From NCBI GenBank assembly GCA_022071945.1, contig JAJVIN010000006.1, positions 1 through 64,000 of the forward strand: DNA of 64,000 nt. Reading direction: 5' to 3'. The translations under genes were made by a program, and so were the position numbers. This document shows, piece by piece, positions 32,290 through 41,152 of this stretch. The stretch comes from Thermoanaerobaculia bacterium. Its GTDB lineage: Bacteria > Acidobacteriota > Thermoanaerobaculia > UBA5066. The notes under the pieces are model-generated. The model had not been told where the DNA came from, did not search any database, and worked only from the letters and a program-made list of their open reading frames with translations. Numbering within the stretch: the stretch's first letter is position 1; every line of letters starts with the position of its first letter.

Positions 32290-35200
32290 TTACGACGTCA
32301 GGGCGTTGAGGTCGCGAACGAGTTCCGAGAAGCTGACGCGGTCGATGGCGCCCAGCTCGGTGCACTTGTCGTCCCCCCATCCACCGTGGCCGGACGGCCG
32401 GACAGTCACCTTCCCGAGCTTCTGTTCGGGCTCCATCATGACGTCGCCCGCGATGATCCCCGGTTCCAGCTCCAGGATCGCCTCGAGGGCCCCGCCACCG
32501 AGCGGCTTCTCGTACCACCAGCTGCTGCCGCCATCCTGAGGGGCGCCTCGACGCCACCCTCGGTGATCGAGCGCCAGCACTCTGCCGGTCGACACCTTCG
32601 TTCCCTCGAATCGCACGAGCGCCTTCGCCTTCCGCTCCTCCTCGGTGACGAGGTAGGTCTCCCGTCCCAGCTGCTTGAACGGCTGGAGGATCTCGTAGTC
32701 CCCGAAGACCTGACCCCACGCGGCGCTCAGATCGTCCGGGAGATCGAGTGCGTGGACCACGCCGATCGATGAACCCGTGGCGAGGCTCCACTCGGAGTCC
32801 CCGGAGTCAGCGAAGGAGTTGTCTTCCGCCACACGGAACGTCGAGACGAGCGTGTCACCGTCGTCGAACACGCCCCAGACGATCCGTCTGACGAGGTGCT
32901 GAACGAGAGGGTGCTCGACGAAGAACGTCCGGAAGACGTCGTCTTTCCAGCGGCGGCCGGAGCACATGGCGATCTCGAACTTCAGGATCTGCTGGGCCGA
33001 GAGGGTCTTGACGTCCTTCTTGAGCGCCTTCCAGGCGTCGGTCGCCAGCTGGGCCTTCTCGCCGTCGTCCGTCTTCACCGCCCTTGGCAGTTCGGGCAGC
33101 TTCTTGCCCTGGGCATCGCGAACGAACGGACGGAGGTGCTCGTCGAACCCGACCTTGAACGCTCGGGGACCGAAGTCGAGCGTCAGGGAACCATCGTCGT
33201 CGAGCCCGAGGTCGGGCACGAGCCGGTCGGCGAGGTCTTCGGGAGACAGACCCCGGCGCTCGGCGATCACCTCGATCTTCTCCTTCGCCTTCTCCTGAAG
33301 ACCCTTGAATCTGACCTTCTGGGCAATGCCGTTGAGGAACATTAGGGCGACGTCGGTCCCGATCGCGGCCAGGACGTCCAACCCCGCCACGGCGCGTGCG
33401 TTTGCGGCCTGGCCCGGCCAGTCCCGGATCATCGGAGTCAGCTTCCGCGCGCAGGCGTCGTCGCCGAAGTGACCGAGCGCGTTGAAGGCCCAGTTCTCCT
33501 TTCCGGGCGCCCCCGCGACGAGCCAGGCGGAGAAGAGATCCCAGGAGAATGCGGCGAGAGAGGCTTCGTCGCACAGCTCCTTGACTCTGGCGATTCCGGC
33601 GTAGGGCTCGTCGAGACGGGAAAAGGCCAGCATGGTGCCGAGGTGCTGGACGGCGTCCAGAGGAAGGACGACGGCCTCACCCTTCAGCGCGGGGCGCGTA
33701 AACGCGCCCGGTTGCCAGAACCCCGGGAGCTTGGGCACCTTGGCCGGGACGATCCGGAGCGGATCGAAGTCGAGGACCTCCCGGACCCCTTCGCGCGCCT
33801 CCGTCCCATATCGTTCGGCCACGCCGAGAACGAGCGCTTCCTTCCCGTTGGCGGCAAGGAAGCGAAGCGCATTGCCGGCGGCGACCCGTTCCGCCCCTTC
33901 CTTCCCCAGAGCCACGGGGACGAGCCCCACCGCGGCGGCCTCGGCGTGGTTGAAGATCCAGCGCTGCGCCTCCGCCCGGGCCTTCTTCTTCTCGCAGGCC
34001 AGGGCAGCCGGGAGAGCGAGTTCCGCCGCATCGAACGGCTGCAGCAGTTCGACGACCCCGGTGATGTTGTGATTCGCGATCCGGACGAGCCCAGGGAGCG
34101 CCCGGAGTTCCCACTGTGCCAGGAGCCGGACCGGCTTGTAGTAGGAAGACAGCGCCGCCGGAGAGAGTTCCTCCCACAAGAGAAGCCCGAGCCGCTCTGT
34201 CGCGTACAGGAAGGAGTTGGGGTTGACCCACGTCGCCTCCTTGCTGTTCTCCGCGATCCACTTCCGGGCGTCACCGTCGCTCATGGCCGCGAGCTTGGCC
34301 GCCTCCTTGGGAAGGCGAGCCTGGCCCAGGACCTCGTCCGCCCACTTCTCCTTCGGGAGCCGGCTGAAATAGTGGGAGTCCCAGCCATACTCGTTCAGCC
34401 ACTGTTCCCTCAGTCCAGCCGGCCAGATGACCCGCGGCGTGTGTGGCAGTGGCTCGAGTTCGAGGATTCTCGTCTCCTGCCGCTTCTCCTTCTTCAGCCA
34501 GGGCGGATGGACGAGAAACTCCGGAAGGGCGGCCAGCCGGGCCTCCTCGCGCGGGGGCCTCACCTTGGCGCGGATCCCGTCCAGGGTCTTTCTCTGTGCC
34601 CCCGAGAGCGTGTTTCCGACCCGCTCCGCGAGAGCCGGATCGTTGCGAACCAGGAGCGTCAGAATGGAGTCCGCCATCTGTCCGGCCTGGCCCTTCCCCG
34701 CGACCTTCGAGAGCACCCGCATGGCGCGCGCTGGCGAGGCGGCGAAGACTTCGTTGGCGATCGCGACGGCCTCCTTCACGTCGAGACGCGAGGCGAGAGC
34801 CTCGAAGGCCTCGTCGGTCCTGAGCACGGAGACCGCGGTCAGGACCTCCTTGCGAAAGCTCGCGTAGTCCGACTTGTCGAGGCACGCGACAAGTGCGGGG
34901 AGAGCGGCTGGTCCCGCCCCCTCCACCATCGACAGACAGATTTCGAGAACGTCCGGCTCCCAGCCCTGCGTCGAGGGGAAGATTCCCCAGACTCCCTGGA
35001 TCCCTCCGGTGATCAGCTTCCTCATCACCTCGCCATCCGACAGGCACGTCAGGAGCGAGCCCGCCCAGCGCTGAACGACTCCTGATGCCAGGATGTCCGA
35101 GGCGTCCTTCTCGGCCCACGCGGCGATGTCAGGGAAGAGATACGCGAGCGAGGCTCGCGTGACGAGATCCGGCGTCACCCGCAGCGACTCAGCCGCGGCA

Positions 35201-36216
35201 CGGGCCTCCTCCCACTCGTCATCCCGCGCCTCCGCCAGGAGACTCCGCAGCTCGAGCCACTGTCCGATCTTCCCTGTCTGGAACGAGACGAGGTGGAAGT
35301 GCTGCGTGTTGGCCGTCGTCCGCTGGATCGTGGCCGGGCCCGCGACACCCGCCGTGCAGTACTCCATCGACGCCGTGAGAGCCCGGAGGGCAAACGCGAG
35401 CCCCTTCGTTCCGGCCCAGTACGCCACACAGTGATCCACGGCTGGACTGTCCGACCAGTCCTTTCGGTGTGACAGGACCGCCGGCAGGAACTGCTCGATA
35501 TCGGGAGTGGCGGGCTCCGGAATCTCGCCATCCTTGCGTCCCCTCACCAGCCTCTTGTTGAGCTCCCGCAAGGCGGGACCAAACTCATCCCCCTTGAAGG
35601 ACTCCGAGTTCTGCCACAGGCCTGCAATCCTCTGGTAGTACTTCGTCATCTCGTCGAAGGCTCCCCCGGCGTCGGCCTTGAACCCTTTCGCCTGGAGGTT
35701 CCGCCGCGGGTGGAGCTTCCGTCTCAAGGCAGGCGTCCACGCCACAACGGGTTCGGCGGCAGCCTGAGGGCCGGGCACGGGCTCCGTGCTCGACGGCTCT
35801 TCCGGCGCCAGCACCGTGACTCCATCTCTGGCGGCAGGGGAAGTGTCAGGCAAGGTCCCGGGCGGTACCACGGGGGGCGATAGGGGTTCCGCGCTCGCCG
35901 GAGAAGGCTCCGGAGCCTGGGAGTCGCCGGCCGCTGCTGCACCCTCGGCCTTCTTCGCGGCGGCTGCCGGGGCGGGCGGCGGTGCCTTCGCAACCGAGGG
36001 GGTAGCCGCGCTTCCGGCCTCCTTGTACCCCTTCGAGGTCTTCTCGCGGATCAACGAGTCGTACTCGGCTCGCGCCTTCGCCTCGGAGGCGAAGGTCTTC
36101 GTTCTCTCCTGACCGGCCGTGCCGATCCGGCCCCACCTCGTCGTGACGTCGTTTCCGGATTGATCGATCTCCCAGAACTTGCTGGACGTCCCTTCCTGGA
36201 ACTCGAACCGGCGCAT
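32290..36216 (-). CDS. yehI: WGR / DUF4132 protein, YehI (MolR)-like
   Basis: A 1308-residue protein. Residues 1-75 form a WGR domain (KFWEIDQSGNDVTTRWGRIG), a module known from PARP enzymes and from E. coli YehI/MolR that can bind nucleic acid ends. A Pro/Ala-rich linker (about 80-150) leads to a very long helical region and a C-terminal DUF4132 block (WALATGSSIGVVHALDLPDD; ALVRFEGTKVSTGRVLALDHRGWRRG). E. coli YehI is about 1210 residues and also opens this gene series. No catalytic motif is visible. First gene of the cassette. Confidence 0.82.
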   Translation of the reverse strand: MRRFEFQEGTSSKFWEIDQSGNDVTTRWGRIGTAGQERTKTFASEAKARAEYDSLIREKTSKGYKEAGSAATPSVAKAPPPAPAAAAKKAEGAAAAGDSQAPEPSPASAEPLSPPVVPPGTLPDTSPAARDGVTVLAPEEPSSTEPVPGPQAAAEPVVAWTPALRRKLHPRRNLQAKGFKADAGGAFDEMTKYYQRIAGLWQNSESFKGDEFGPALRELNKRLVRGRKDGEIPEPATPDIEQFLPAVLSHRKDWSDSPAVDHCVAYWAGTKGLAFALRALTASMEYCTAGVAGPATIQRTTANTQHFHLVSFQTGKIGQWLELRSLLAEARDDEWEEARAAAESLRVTPDLVTRASLAYLFPDIAAWAEKDASDILASGVVQRWAGSLLTCLSDGEVMRKLITGGIQGVWGIFPSTQGWEPDVLEICLSMVEGAGPAALPALVACLDKSDYASFRKEVLTAVSVLRTDEAFEALASRLDVKEAVAIANEVFAASPARAMRVLSKVAGKGQAGQMADSILTLLVRNDPALAERVGNTLSGAQRKTLDGIRAKVRPPREEARLAALPEFLVHPPWLKKEKRQETRILELEPLPHTPRVIWPAGLREQWLNEYGWDSHYFSRLPKEKWADEVLGQARLPKEAAKLAAMSDGDARKWIAENSKEATWVNPNSFLYATERLGLLLWEELSPAALSSYYKPVRLLAQWELRALPGLVRIANHNITGVVELLQPFDAAELALPAALACEKKKARAEAQRWIFNHAEAAAVGLVPVALGKEGAERVAAGNALRFLAANGKEALVLGVAERYGTEAREGVREVLDFDPLRIVPAKVPKLPGFWQPGAFTRPALKGEAVVLPLDAVQHLGTMLAFSRLDEPYAGIARVKELCDEASLAAFSWDLFSAWLVAGAPGKENWAFNALGHFGDDACARKLTPMIRDWPGQAANARAVAGLDVLAAIGTDVALMFLNGIAQKVRFKGLQEKAKEKIEVIAERRGLSPEDLADRLVPDLGLDDDGSLTLDFGPRAFKVGFDEHLRPFVRDAQGKKLPELPRAVKTDDGEKAQLATDAWKALKKDVKTLSAQQILKFEIAMCSGRRWKDDVFRTFFVEHPLVQHLVRRIVWGVFDDGDTLVSTFRVAEDNSFADSGDSEWSLATGSSIGVVHALDLPDDLSAAWGQVFGDYEILQPFKQLGRETYLVTEEERKAKALVRFEGTKVSTGRVLALDHRGWRRGAPQDGGSSWWYEKPLGGGALEAILELEPGIIAGDVMMEPEQKLGKVTVRPSGHGGWGDDKCTELGAIDRVSFSELVRDLNALTS

Positions 36217-36266
36217 GAATCCCCCGAAGCCTCGCGGGCGCTCTGTTTGTCTGTGAGGACCCGCGT

Positions 36267-36295
36267 ATTCTCATTCCCGCGAGGGGGCACGTAAA
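36267..36295 (-). promoter_or_regulatory. Candidate promoter of the yehI-L-M-P-Q cassette
   Basis: On the minus strand TTTACG (36295-36290) and GAGAAT (36272-36267) are separated by 17 nt, each with four of six consensus bases. Transcription would start about 45 nt before the yehI ATG. It is the only such pair in the 146-bp gap. Confidence 0.4.
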
Positions 36296-36297
36296 CA

Positions 36298-36322
36298 GAA
36301 ACGCGCCCTTCGCGTGCGTTTC
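36298..36322 (-). terminator. Hairpin after the ABC exporter operon
   Basis: GAAACGC and GCGTTTC form a 7-bp stem, 40 bp past the permease stop; on the minus strand it is followed by TGTTTACG. It could insulate the ABC operon from the yeh cassette promoter immediately downstream. Confidence 0.45.
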
Positions 36323-36362
36323 CTCACGCCCGCGTCCCGGACCTTGCCGAGTCCCTCTCTCT

Positions 36363-38915
36363 TCACTCGTACTCGATGGCCTCGGTCACCTTCGTCCGGA
36401 CCGCCTGGCGGGCGGGGACCCACGCCGCCAACGCCGAGACGGCCGGAAGGGCCACGAGAAGCTGCCCCAGAAGCTCCCACGGGTACCGATGCGGCATGCG
36501 CCAGCCGGCAAAGGTCTCGGCCACGGACGTCTCCATGAACCGGGCCAGAAGATCGCCCAGCGGAAGGGCGAGAAGGAGCCCCGTAAAGGCGAGGAGCAGC
36601 GCCTCGAGGACGATGCTGTGCCGGATCTGCTTCCCGAGCGCTCCGAGGGCCTTGAGAATCCCGATCTCCCGCGTTCGCTCGACGACCGAGATCAGGAGGG
36701 CCGTCACGATCCCGAGGAACGCCACGACGAGAGCGAGAAAGACCGTGATCCGGATGAGGGCGTAGAAGCTGTCGATGGCCCGGGCGATCTCGGCCTTGAA
36801 CTCCTTGCGGGTCGAGATGAGGGCGGGCAGACGCCCGCTGAGCTTCTGGCGGATCCGGTCACGAACGGCCCCGGCATCGGCACCGGGATGCAGATTCACA
36901 TCGTAGGTGTCGACGCGGTCGTCCTTCCAGTACTTCAGGAAGGTCGAGCGGTCCATGAAGACGGTTCCGCGATCAGCGGTGAAGTCCCGGAAGGCGGCGG
37001 CCACCTCAAACCTCACCTCACCCGAGGGGGTGCTCAGGACGAGGATGTCTCCCTTGTGGATGCCGAGCTTTCTCGCGAGGTTGTCAGAAACAGCGCACTT
37101 GCCCTCGCGCGCGACACCCTGGAGCATCTCCTCGTTCGTCCCCTCGAGGTACTCGTGCCGCGTCCTCTCCATCATCTGGGCGAACTCGATCGAGGCGATC
37201 TGGATCTGCTCTCCGCGGTATTCGAGCTGCGCGGACCTGTAGCTTTCGACCGCGCGAACGCCGGGGATCGACTCGAGCTCTGCCTTCAGCTCCGCGGGAA
37301 AGCGGAAATCGGGCCTCACGAGGCTCGCCGAGGCCCGGACGTAGAGGTCCGACGTGAGGATGTCGTCCATCCAGCGGACCATCACTGCCTTGGTGGCCCC
37401 CATGTAGCCCCCGAGTCCCAGAACGAACGAGAGCGAGATCGTCATGGCCAGGATCGAGCCGGATGTCCGGCGGGGATTGCTCAGGAGCGAATCCGACGCC
37501 AGCTGGCCCGCGACAGGCGAGACGCGAGAGAGGAACGGGGCGATCTTCCGCATGGAGGCTCTGGCGAGAGGGCCGATGAGCACGATGCACCCGGCCGCGG
37601 ACAGGATCAGCACCGGGAAGACGAGAGCATTCCGCGTCAGCCATCCGGCCGAGGGCAGGAGGATCGCGCTGAGAAGAAGAAAGGCGCCTGAAGCCAGCCG
37701 GAGAGGGCTCGCATCCTCGAGCCGGGCCTGGTGCGCCCCCTTGGCGAACACCTCGGTGGGCGGGATCTTCGAGGCCACGCGCGCGGGGCCCCAGGCAGCC
37801 GCCAGAGACGCAACGAGACCCAGGACAACCGAGAGGAGAATGGTCTCGAGGGGCATCTGTGCTCGTGACGCGTCAGAGACGCCGAAGATCGTCTCCGTCG
37901 TTTGCCCCATCATGTCGAGCATCGACTGTGTCAGACCCCTGCCGGCGAACACGCCGAGGATCGAGCCGAGGAGGCCGATGACGGCCGCCTCGAGGAGAAA
38001 GAGCGCCTGCACCTGGCGCGGCGTGGCTCCCAGGGACCGCAGTGTCCCGATGTCGCGCCTCCGCCGGTTCACGGCGACCGTGAAGGCGTTGAAGATCAGG
38101 AAGGTCCCGATGCCGAGCGCGAATCCGCTCGAGATGTTGAATCCGACGACGAAGTTGTAGATGAGCTTCTCGAGCTGGGACCCGCGCCGGGCCGGTGTCT
38201 CGACCTTGGTGCCCGGCCCGAGAAGAGCCTGCAGAGAGGCTTCCCCTTCCGCCAGAGTCATCTCCTCCGGCAGTCGAATCTCGATGCGGTCGAAGCGCCG
38301 GCCCCGGCCGAAGAGCGTCTGTGCCGCATAGACGTCCATGACGGCGAGGTTCCCGCCGAAAGCCTCGGCGAATCCCCTGGGAGTCAGGAGCCCCCGGACC
38401 GTGACCGGCCTTTCACCCGCGGGAAGCTTCAGGACGAGAGTGTCTCCGGCCTTCAGGCCGGCCTTTTCCGCGAGCGAGCGAGAGATCGCGACGGAATCGG
38501 GCTGCGCGAGGAACAGGAGCGGATCGTCGATGTCGGCGTCGTCACCCTCGAAGCCGTAGTCCCGCATCTCCCTGTCCCCCAGGAGATCGACCCCCATCAC
38601 GAGGAGGCTCCCCAGCTCTCCCCTCTTGGGGACGACGATCTGTTCGATCACCGGAGACTGGGCCTTCACCTCGGGCCGTTCTCGAAGCGTTTCCAGAAGC
38701 TCCTCCGGAACTCCGCCTTCCGCCGAGATCTGGAGCTGTGCCTTGCCCGCCATTCGGTCCACGGTCGATCGAATGCCCGAAACGAGCGTCGTCTGAGCTC
38801 CGCGAATCGAGCTGAAGGTCGCGACACCGACGATCACGCCAAGGAGCGTGAGTAGGGTCTTGGCGACGTGATGCCGGGCATACGAGAAGGAGAGCGTCCG
38901 CAAGAGGAACTTCAA
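36363..38915 (-). CDS. FtsX/MacB-type ABC transporter permease
   Basis: An 850-residue inner-membrane protein with the duplicated FtsX layout: an N-terminal helix and MacB-like periplasmic domain (about 15-240), three helices around 255-385, then a second helix, periplasmic domain and three C-terminal helices (from about 730). KTLLTLLGVIVGVATFSSIRG and DIGTLRSLGATPRQV / EIGILKALGALGKQI are the classic coupling-loop motifs in both halves. Such permeases use ATP to extract lipoproteins, lipids or peptides from the inner membrane. The TTG at 38915 is chosen: GAGGA lies just before it and translation then starts with KFLLRTL. A GTG at 38954 would add 13 residues and overlap the ATPase gene. Confidence 0.85.
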   Translation of the reverse strand: MKFLLRTLSFSYARHHVAKTLLTLLGVIVGVATFSSIRGAQTTLVSGIRSTVDRMAGKAQLQISAEGGVPEELLETLRERPEVKAQSPVIEQIVVPKRGELGSLLVMGVDLLGDREMRDYGFEGDDADIDDPLLFLAQPDSVAISRSLAEKAGLKAGDTLVLKLPAGERPVTVRGLLTPRGFAEAFGGNLAVMDVYAAQTLFGRGRRFDRIEIRLPEEMTLAEGEASLQALLGPGTKVETPARRGSQLEKLIYNFVVGFNISSGFALGIGTFLIFNAFTVAVNRRRRDIGTLRSLGATPRQVQALFLLEAAVIGLLGSILGVFAGRGLTQSMLDMMGQTTETIFGVSDASRAQMPLETILLSVVLGLVASLAAAWGPARVASKIPPTEVFAKGAHQARLEDASPLRLASGAFLLLSAILLPSAGWLTRNALVFPVLILSAAGCIVLIGPLARASMRKIAPFLSRVSPVAGQLASDSLLSNPRRTSGSILAMTISLSFVLGLGGYMGATKAVMVRWMDDILTSDLYVRASASLVRPDFRFPAELKAELESIPGVRAVESYRSAQLEYRGEQIQIASIEFAQMMERTRHEYLEGTNEEMLQGVAREGKCAVSDNLARKLGIHKGDILVLSTPSGEVRFEVAAAFRDFTADRGTVFMDRSTFLKYWKDDRVDTYDVNLHPGADAGAVRDRIRQKLSGRLPALISTRKEFKAEIARAIDSFYALIRITVFLALVVAFLGIVTALLISVVERTREIGILKALGALGKQIRHSIVLEALLLAFTGLLLALPLGDLLARFMETSVAETFAGWRMPHRYPWELLGQLLVALPAVSALAAWVPARQAVRTKVTEAIEYE

Positions 38916-38922
38916 ACCGTCC

Positions 38923-39594
38923 TCACAACCCGTCGCTTTCCAGGCGCCCGTCACGAATCTGGATGATCCGTGAGCAGGCCGCGGCCGCCCGGGAATCGTG
39001 TGTCACCATGGCGATCGTCGTGCCGCCCTCGGAGTGGATCCTCTGGAGCAGGTGGAGGATCTCCTCGCCCCGCACCGAATCGAGGTTTCCGGTTGGTTCG
39101 TCAGCGAGAAGAAGCGGAGCCCCCGTCACCAGGGCCCGGGCGATGGCGACCCGCTGACGTTCCCCGCCCGAGAGTTCGTCCGGCAGGTGGGACGCCCGAG
39201 GGGAAAGACCCACGCTCGAGAGGGCCGCTTCGACTCGAGATTCGATCTCCTTTCGCGAGTGGCCGGCCAGATGAAGGGGAAGGGCCACGTTCTGAGCGGC
39301 CGTGAGGGTGGGCATCAGGTGGTAGGCCTGAAAGATGTAGGACACCTTCTCGCGGCGGAAGAGGGACCGGTCTTCCTCGCTCATCCGGGAAAGATCGCGG
39401 CCCGCCACCAGCACCTCTCCCGCGGACGGAATGTCCAGACCGCCCATGAGGTTGAGGAGAGTCGACTTGCCCGAGCCCGAAGGCCCCATGATCGCCACCA
39501 TCTCGCCCGCTTCGACACGGAGAGAGACGCTGGAAAGGGCGGTCACGGTCGACTTGCCATCGTAGGTCTTGGTGACAGAGCGAAGTTCGAGCAC
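38923..39594 (-). CDS. ABC transporter ATP-binding protein, LolD/MacB type
   Basis: A 223-residue ATPase. Walker A GPSGSGKST (37-45), Q-loop FQAYHL (Q89), signature LSGGERQR (141-148), Walker B LLLADEPTGNLD (161-172) and the H-loop VTHD are all intact. Its closest kind is LolD/MacB/FtsE. It works with the downstream FtsX-type permease, 7 bp away, as a type VII (mechanotransmission) ABC system. The GTG start at 39594 follows GGAGG with 8-nt spacing; the in-frame part upstream lacks family likeness. A TTGACA box lies 30 bp upstream. Confidence 0.9.
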   Translation of the reverse strand: MLELRSVTKTYDGKSTVTALSSVSLRVEAGEMVAIMGPSGSGKSTLLNLMGGLDIPSAGEVLVAGRDLSRMSEEDRSLFRREKVSYIFQAYHLMPTLTAAQNVALPLHLAGHSRKEIESRVEAALSSVGLSPRASHLPDELSGGERQRVAIARALVTGAPLLLADEPTGNLDSVRGEEILHLLQRIHSEGGTTIAMVTHDSRAAAACSRIIQIRDGRLESDGL

Positions 39595-39600
39595 GGCAAG

Positions 39601-39629
39601 ATCCTCCGCGCCGTAAGGGGATGTGTCAA
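39601..39629 (-). promoter_or_regulatory. Candidate promoter of the ABC exporter operon
   Basis: A perfect -35 TTGACA (39629-39624, minus strand) is followed after 17 nt by GAGGAT (39606-39601). The second hexamer is also part of the ribosome binding site, so either role is possible. Divergent from tryptophanase. Confidence 0.35.
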
Positions 39630-39740
39630 CGACGGACCCGGGCGACCGAATCCGCTCGCCGGCGGGCGCCACCCGCGCGAAAATCACCTGCACGGGTGTC
39701 TCAAAGCGAGTAGATTGCCCCCTGGCGAGGAGGTTCCTCC

Positions 39741-41138
39741 ATGAATTTCAAAACCATCATCGAGCCCTTCAGAATCAAGTCGGTCGAGTCCGTCAAGTTC
39801 ACGACTCGCAAGGAGCGAAAGGACCGTCTGGCCGAGGCGGGCTACAACGTCTTCCTCCTCCATGGCGAGGACGTCCTGATCGACCTTCTGACCGACTCGG
39901 GAACAGGGGCGATGTCGGCCGCGCAGTGGGGGGCCCTGATGCAGGGCGACGAGACCTATGCCGGGAGCAAGTCGTACTACCGCTTCCGCGACGTCGTGCA
40001 GGACCTCACGGGGTTCAAACACATCATTCCCACGCACCAGGGGCGGGCGGCCGAGAGGATCCTCTTCCACACCGTGCTCCGGCCCGGCCAGATCGTCCCC
40101 AACAACACGCACTTCGACACCACGCGCGCCAACGTCGAGGTGGAAGAAGCGGCGGCGGTCGATCTCGTGATCAACGAGGGCCGGATCCCCTCGCTGATTC
40201 ACCCCTTCAAGGGGAACGTCGACATCGAGAAGCTCGAACGGCTCCTCGCGGAGAAGGGAGACCGGGTCCCGCTCGTGATGGTGACCGTCACCAACAACTC
40301 GGGCGGCGGACAGCCGGTGTCGCTCGCAAACCTGCGCGAGGTTCGCCGCGTCTGCGACAAGTACCGGAAGCCATTCTTCCTCGATGCCTGCCGCTTCGCC
40401 GAGAACGCCTACTTCATCAAGCTCAGGGAAGAAGGCCAGAGCCACCGCTCGCCCAAGGAGATCGCGCAGGAGATGTTCCGCCTCGCGGACGGCTGCACGA
40501 TGTCGGCCAAGAAGGATGGTCTCGCCAACATCGGCGGGTTCCTCGCCCTGAACGACGACGAGGAGGCGCAAAAGGCCCGCAACCTCCTCATCCTCACGGA
40601 AGGATTCCCGACCTACGGCGGTCTTGCCGGATACGACCTCGAGGCGATCGCCCGCGGCCTGGAGGAGGTTGTCGAGGAGCCCTACCTTCGCTACCGGATC
40701 CGGTCCGTGGAGTACCTGGGGGAGAAGCTGACAGAAGCGGGAGTCCCCATCATCCAGCCGACCGGGGGCCACGCGGTGTACATCGACGCCCGGGCCACTC
40801 TCCCCCACATCCCGCCGCTGCAATACCCCGGCGTGTCGCTCATCAACGCCCTCTACGTGGAGGCGGGAGTGCGCGCCGTCGAGATCGGGACCCTGATGTT
40901 CGGGCTCCATCCCGATGGGACAGAATCACCCGGGGCCATGGATCTCGTGCGGCTGGCCATTCCCAGACGCGTCTACACCCAGTCTCACATCGACTTCGTC
41001 GCGGAGGCCGTCCTGGAGGTCTTCCGCCACCGCGAGGAGTTCGGCGGGTACCGGATCCTCGAGGCGCCGAAGATGCTTCGGCACTTCACGGCCCGCCTTG
41101 CGCCCTTGCCCGTCGCCGTCGAGTCCGGCCGGGCGTAA
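39741..41138 (+). CDS. tnaA: Tryptophanase (PLP-dependent beta-eliminating lyase)
   Basis: A 465-residue PLP enzyme of the tryptophanase/tyrosine phenol-lyase family. Conserved blocks are EPFRIKSVE, IDLLTDSGTGAMS, IPTHQGRAAE, QPVSLANLREV, DACRFAENAYFIK and MSAKKDG, where the second lysine (about 258) should bind PLP. Two residues separate the activities in known enzymes. Tyrosine phenol-lyase has Arg in 'SMERG' and Phe in 'RFFTA'; here the sites read AVEIG and RHFTA, the tryptophanase forms. The enzyme should split tryptophan to indole, pyruvate and ammonia. GGAGG precedes the ATG. A HEAT-repeat gene follows 14 bp downstream. No tryptophan permease or leader peptide is seen. Confidence 0.85.
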   Translation: MNFKTIIEPFRIKSVESVKFTTRKERKDRLAEAGYNVFLLHGEDVLIDLLTDSGTGAMSAAQWGALMQGDETYAGSKSYYRFRDVVQDLTGFKHIIPTHQGRAAERILFHTVLRPGQIVPNNTHFDTTRANVEVEEAAAVDLVINEGRIPSLIHPFKGNVDIEKLERLLAEKGDRVPLVMVTVTNNSGGGQPVSLANLREVRRVCDKYRKPFFLDACRFAENAYFIKLREEGQSHRSPKEIAQEMFRLADGCTMSAKKDGLANIGGFLALNDDEEAQKARNLLILTEGFPTYGGLAGYDLEAIARGLEEVVEEPYLRYRIRSVEYLGEKLTEAGVPIIQPTGGHAVYIDARATLPHIPPLQYPGVSLINALYVEAGVRAVEIGTLMFGLHPDGTESPGAMDLVRLAIPRRVYTQSHIDFVAEAVLEVFRHREEFGGYRILEAPKMLRHFTARLAPLPVAVESGRA

Positions 41139-41152
41139 ACGAGGAGGCGAAG

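Noticed and set aside
39741-41138. Tyrosine phenol-lyase
   Set aside because: Both specificity positions have the tryptophanase residues (AVEIG in place of MERG; RHFTA in place of RFFTA).
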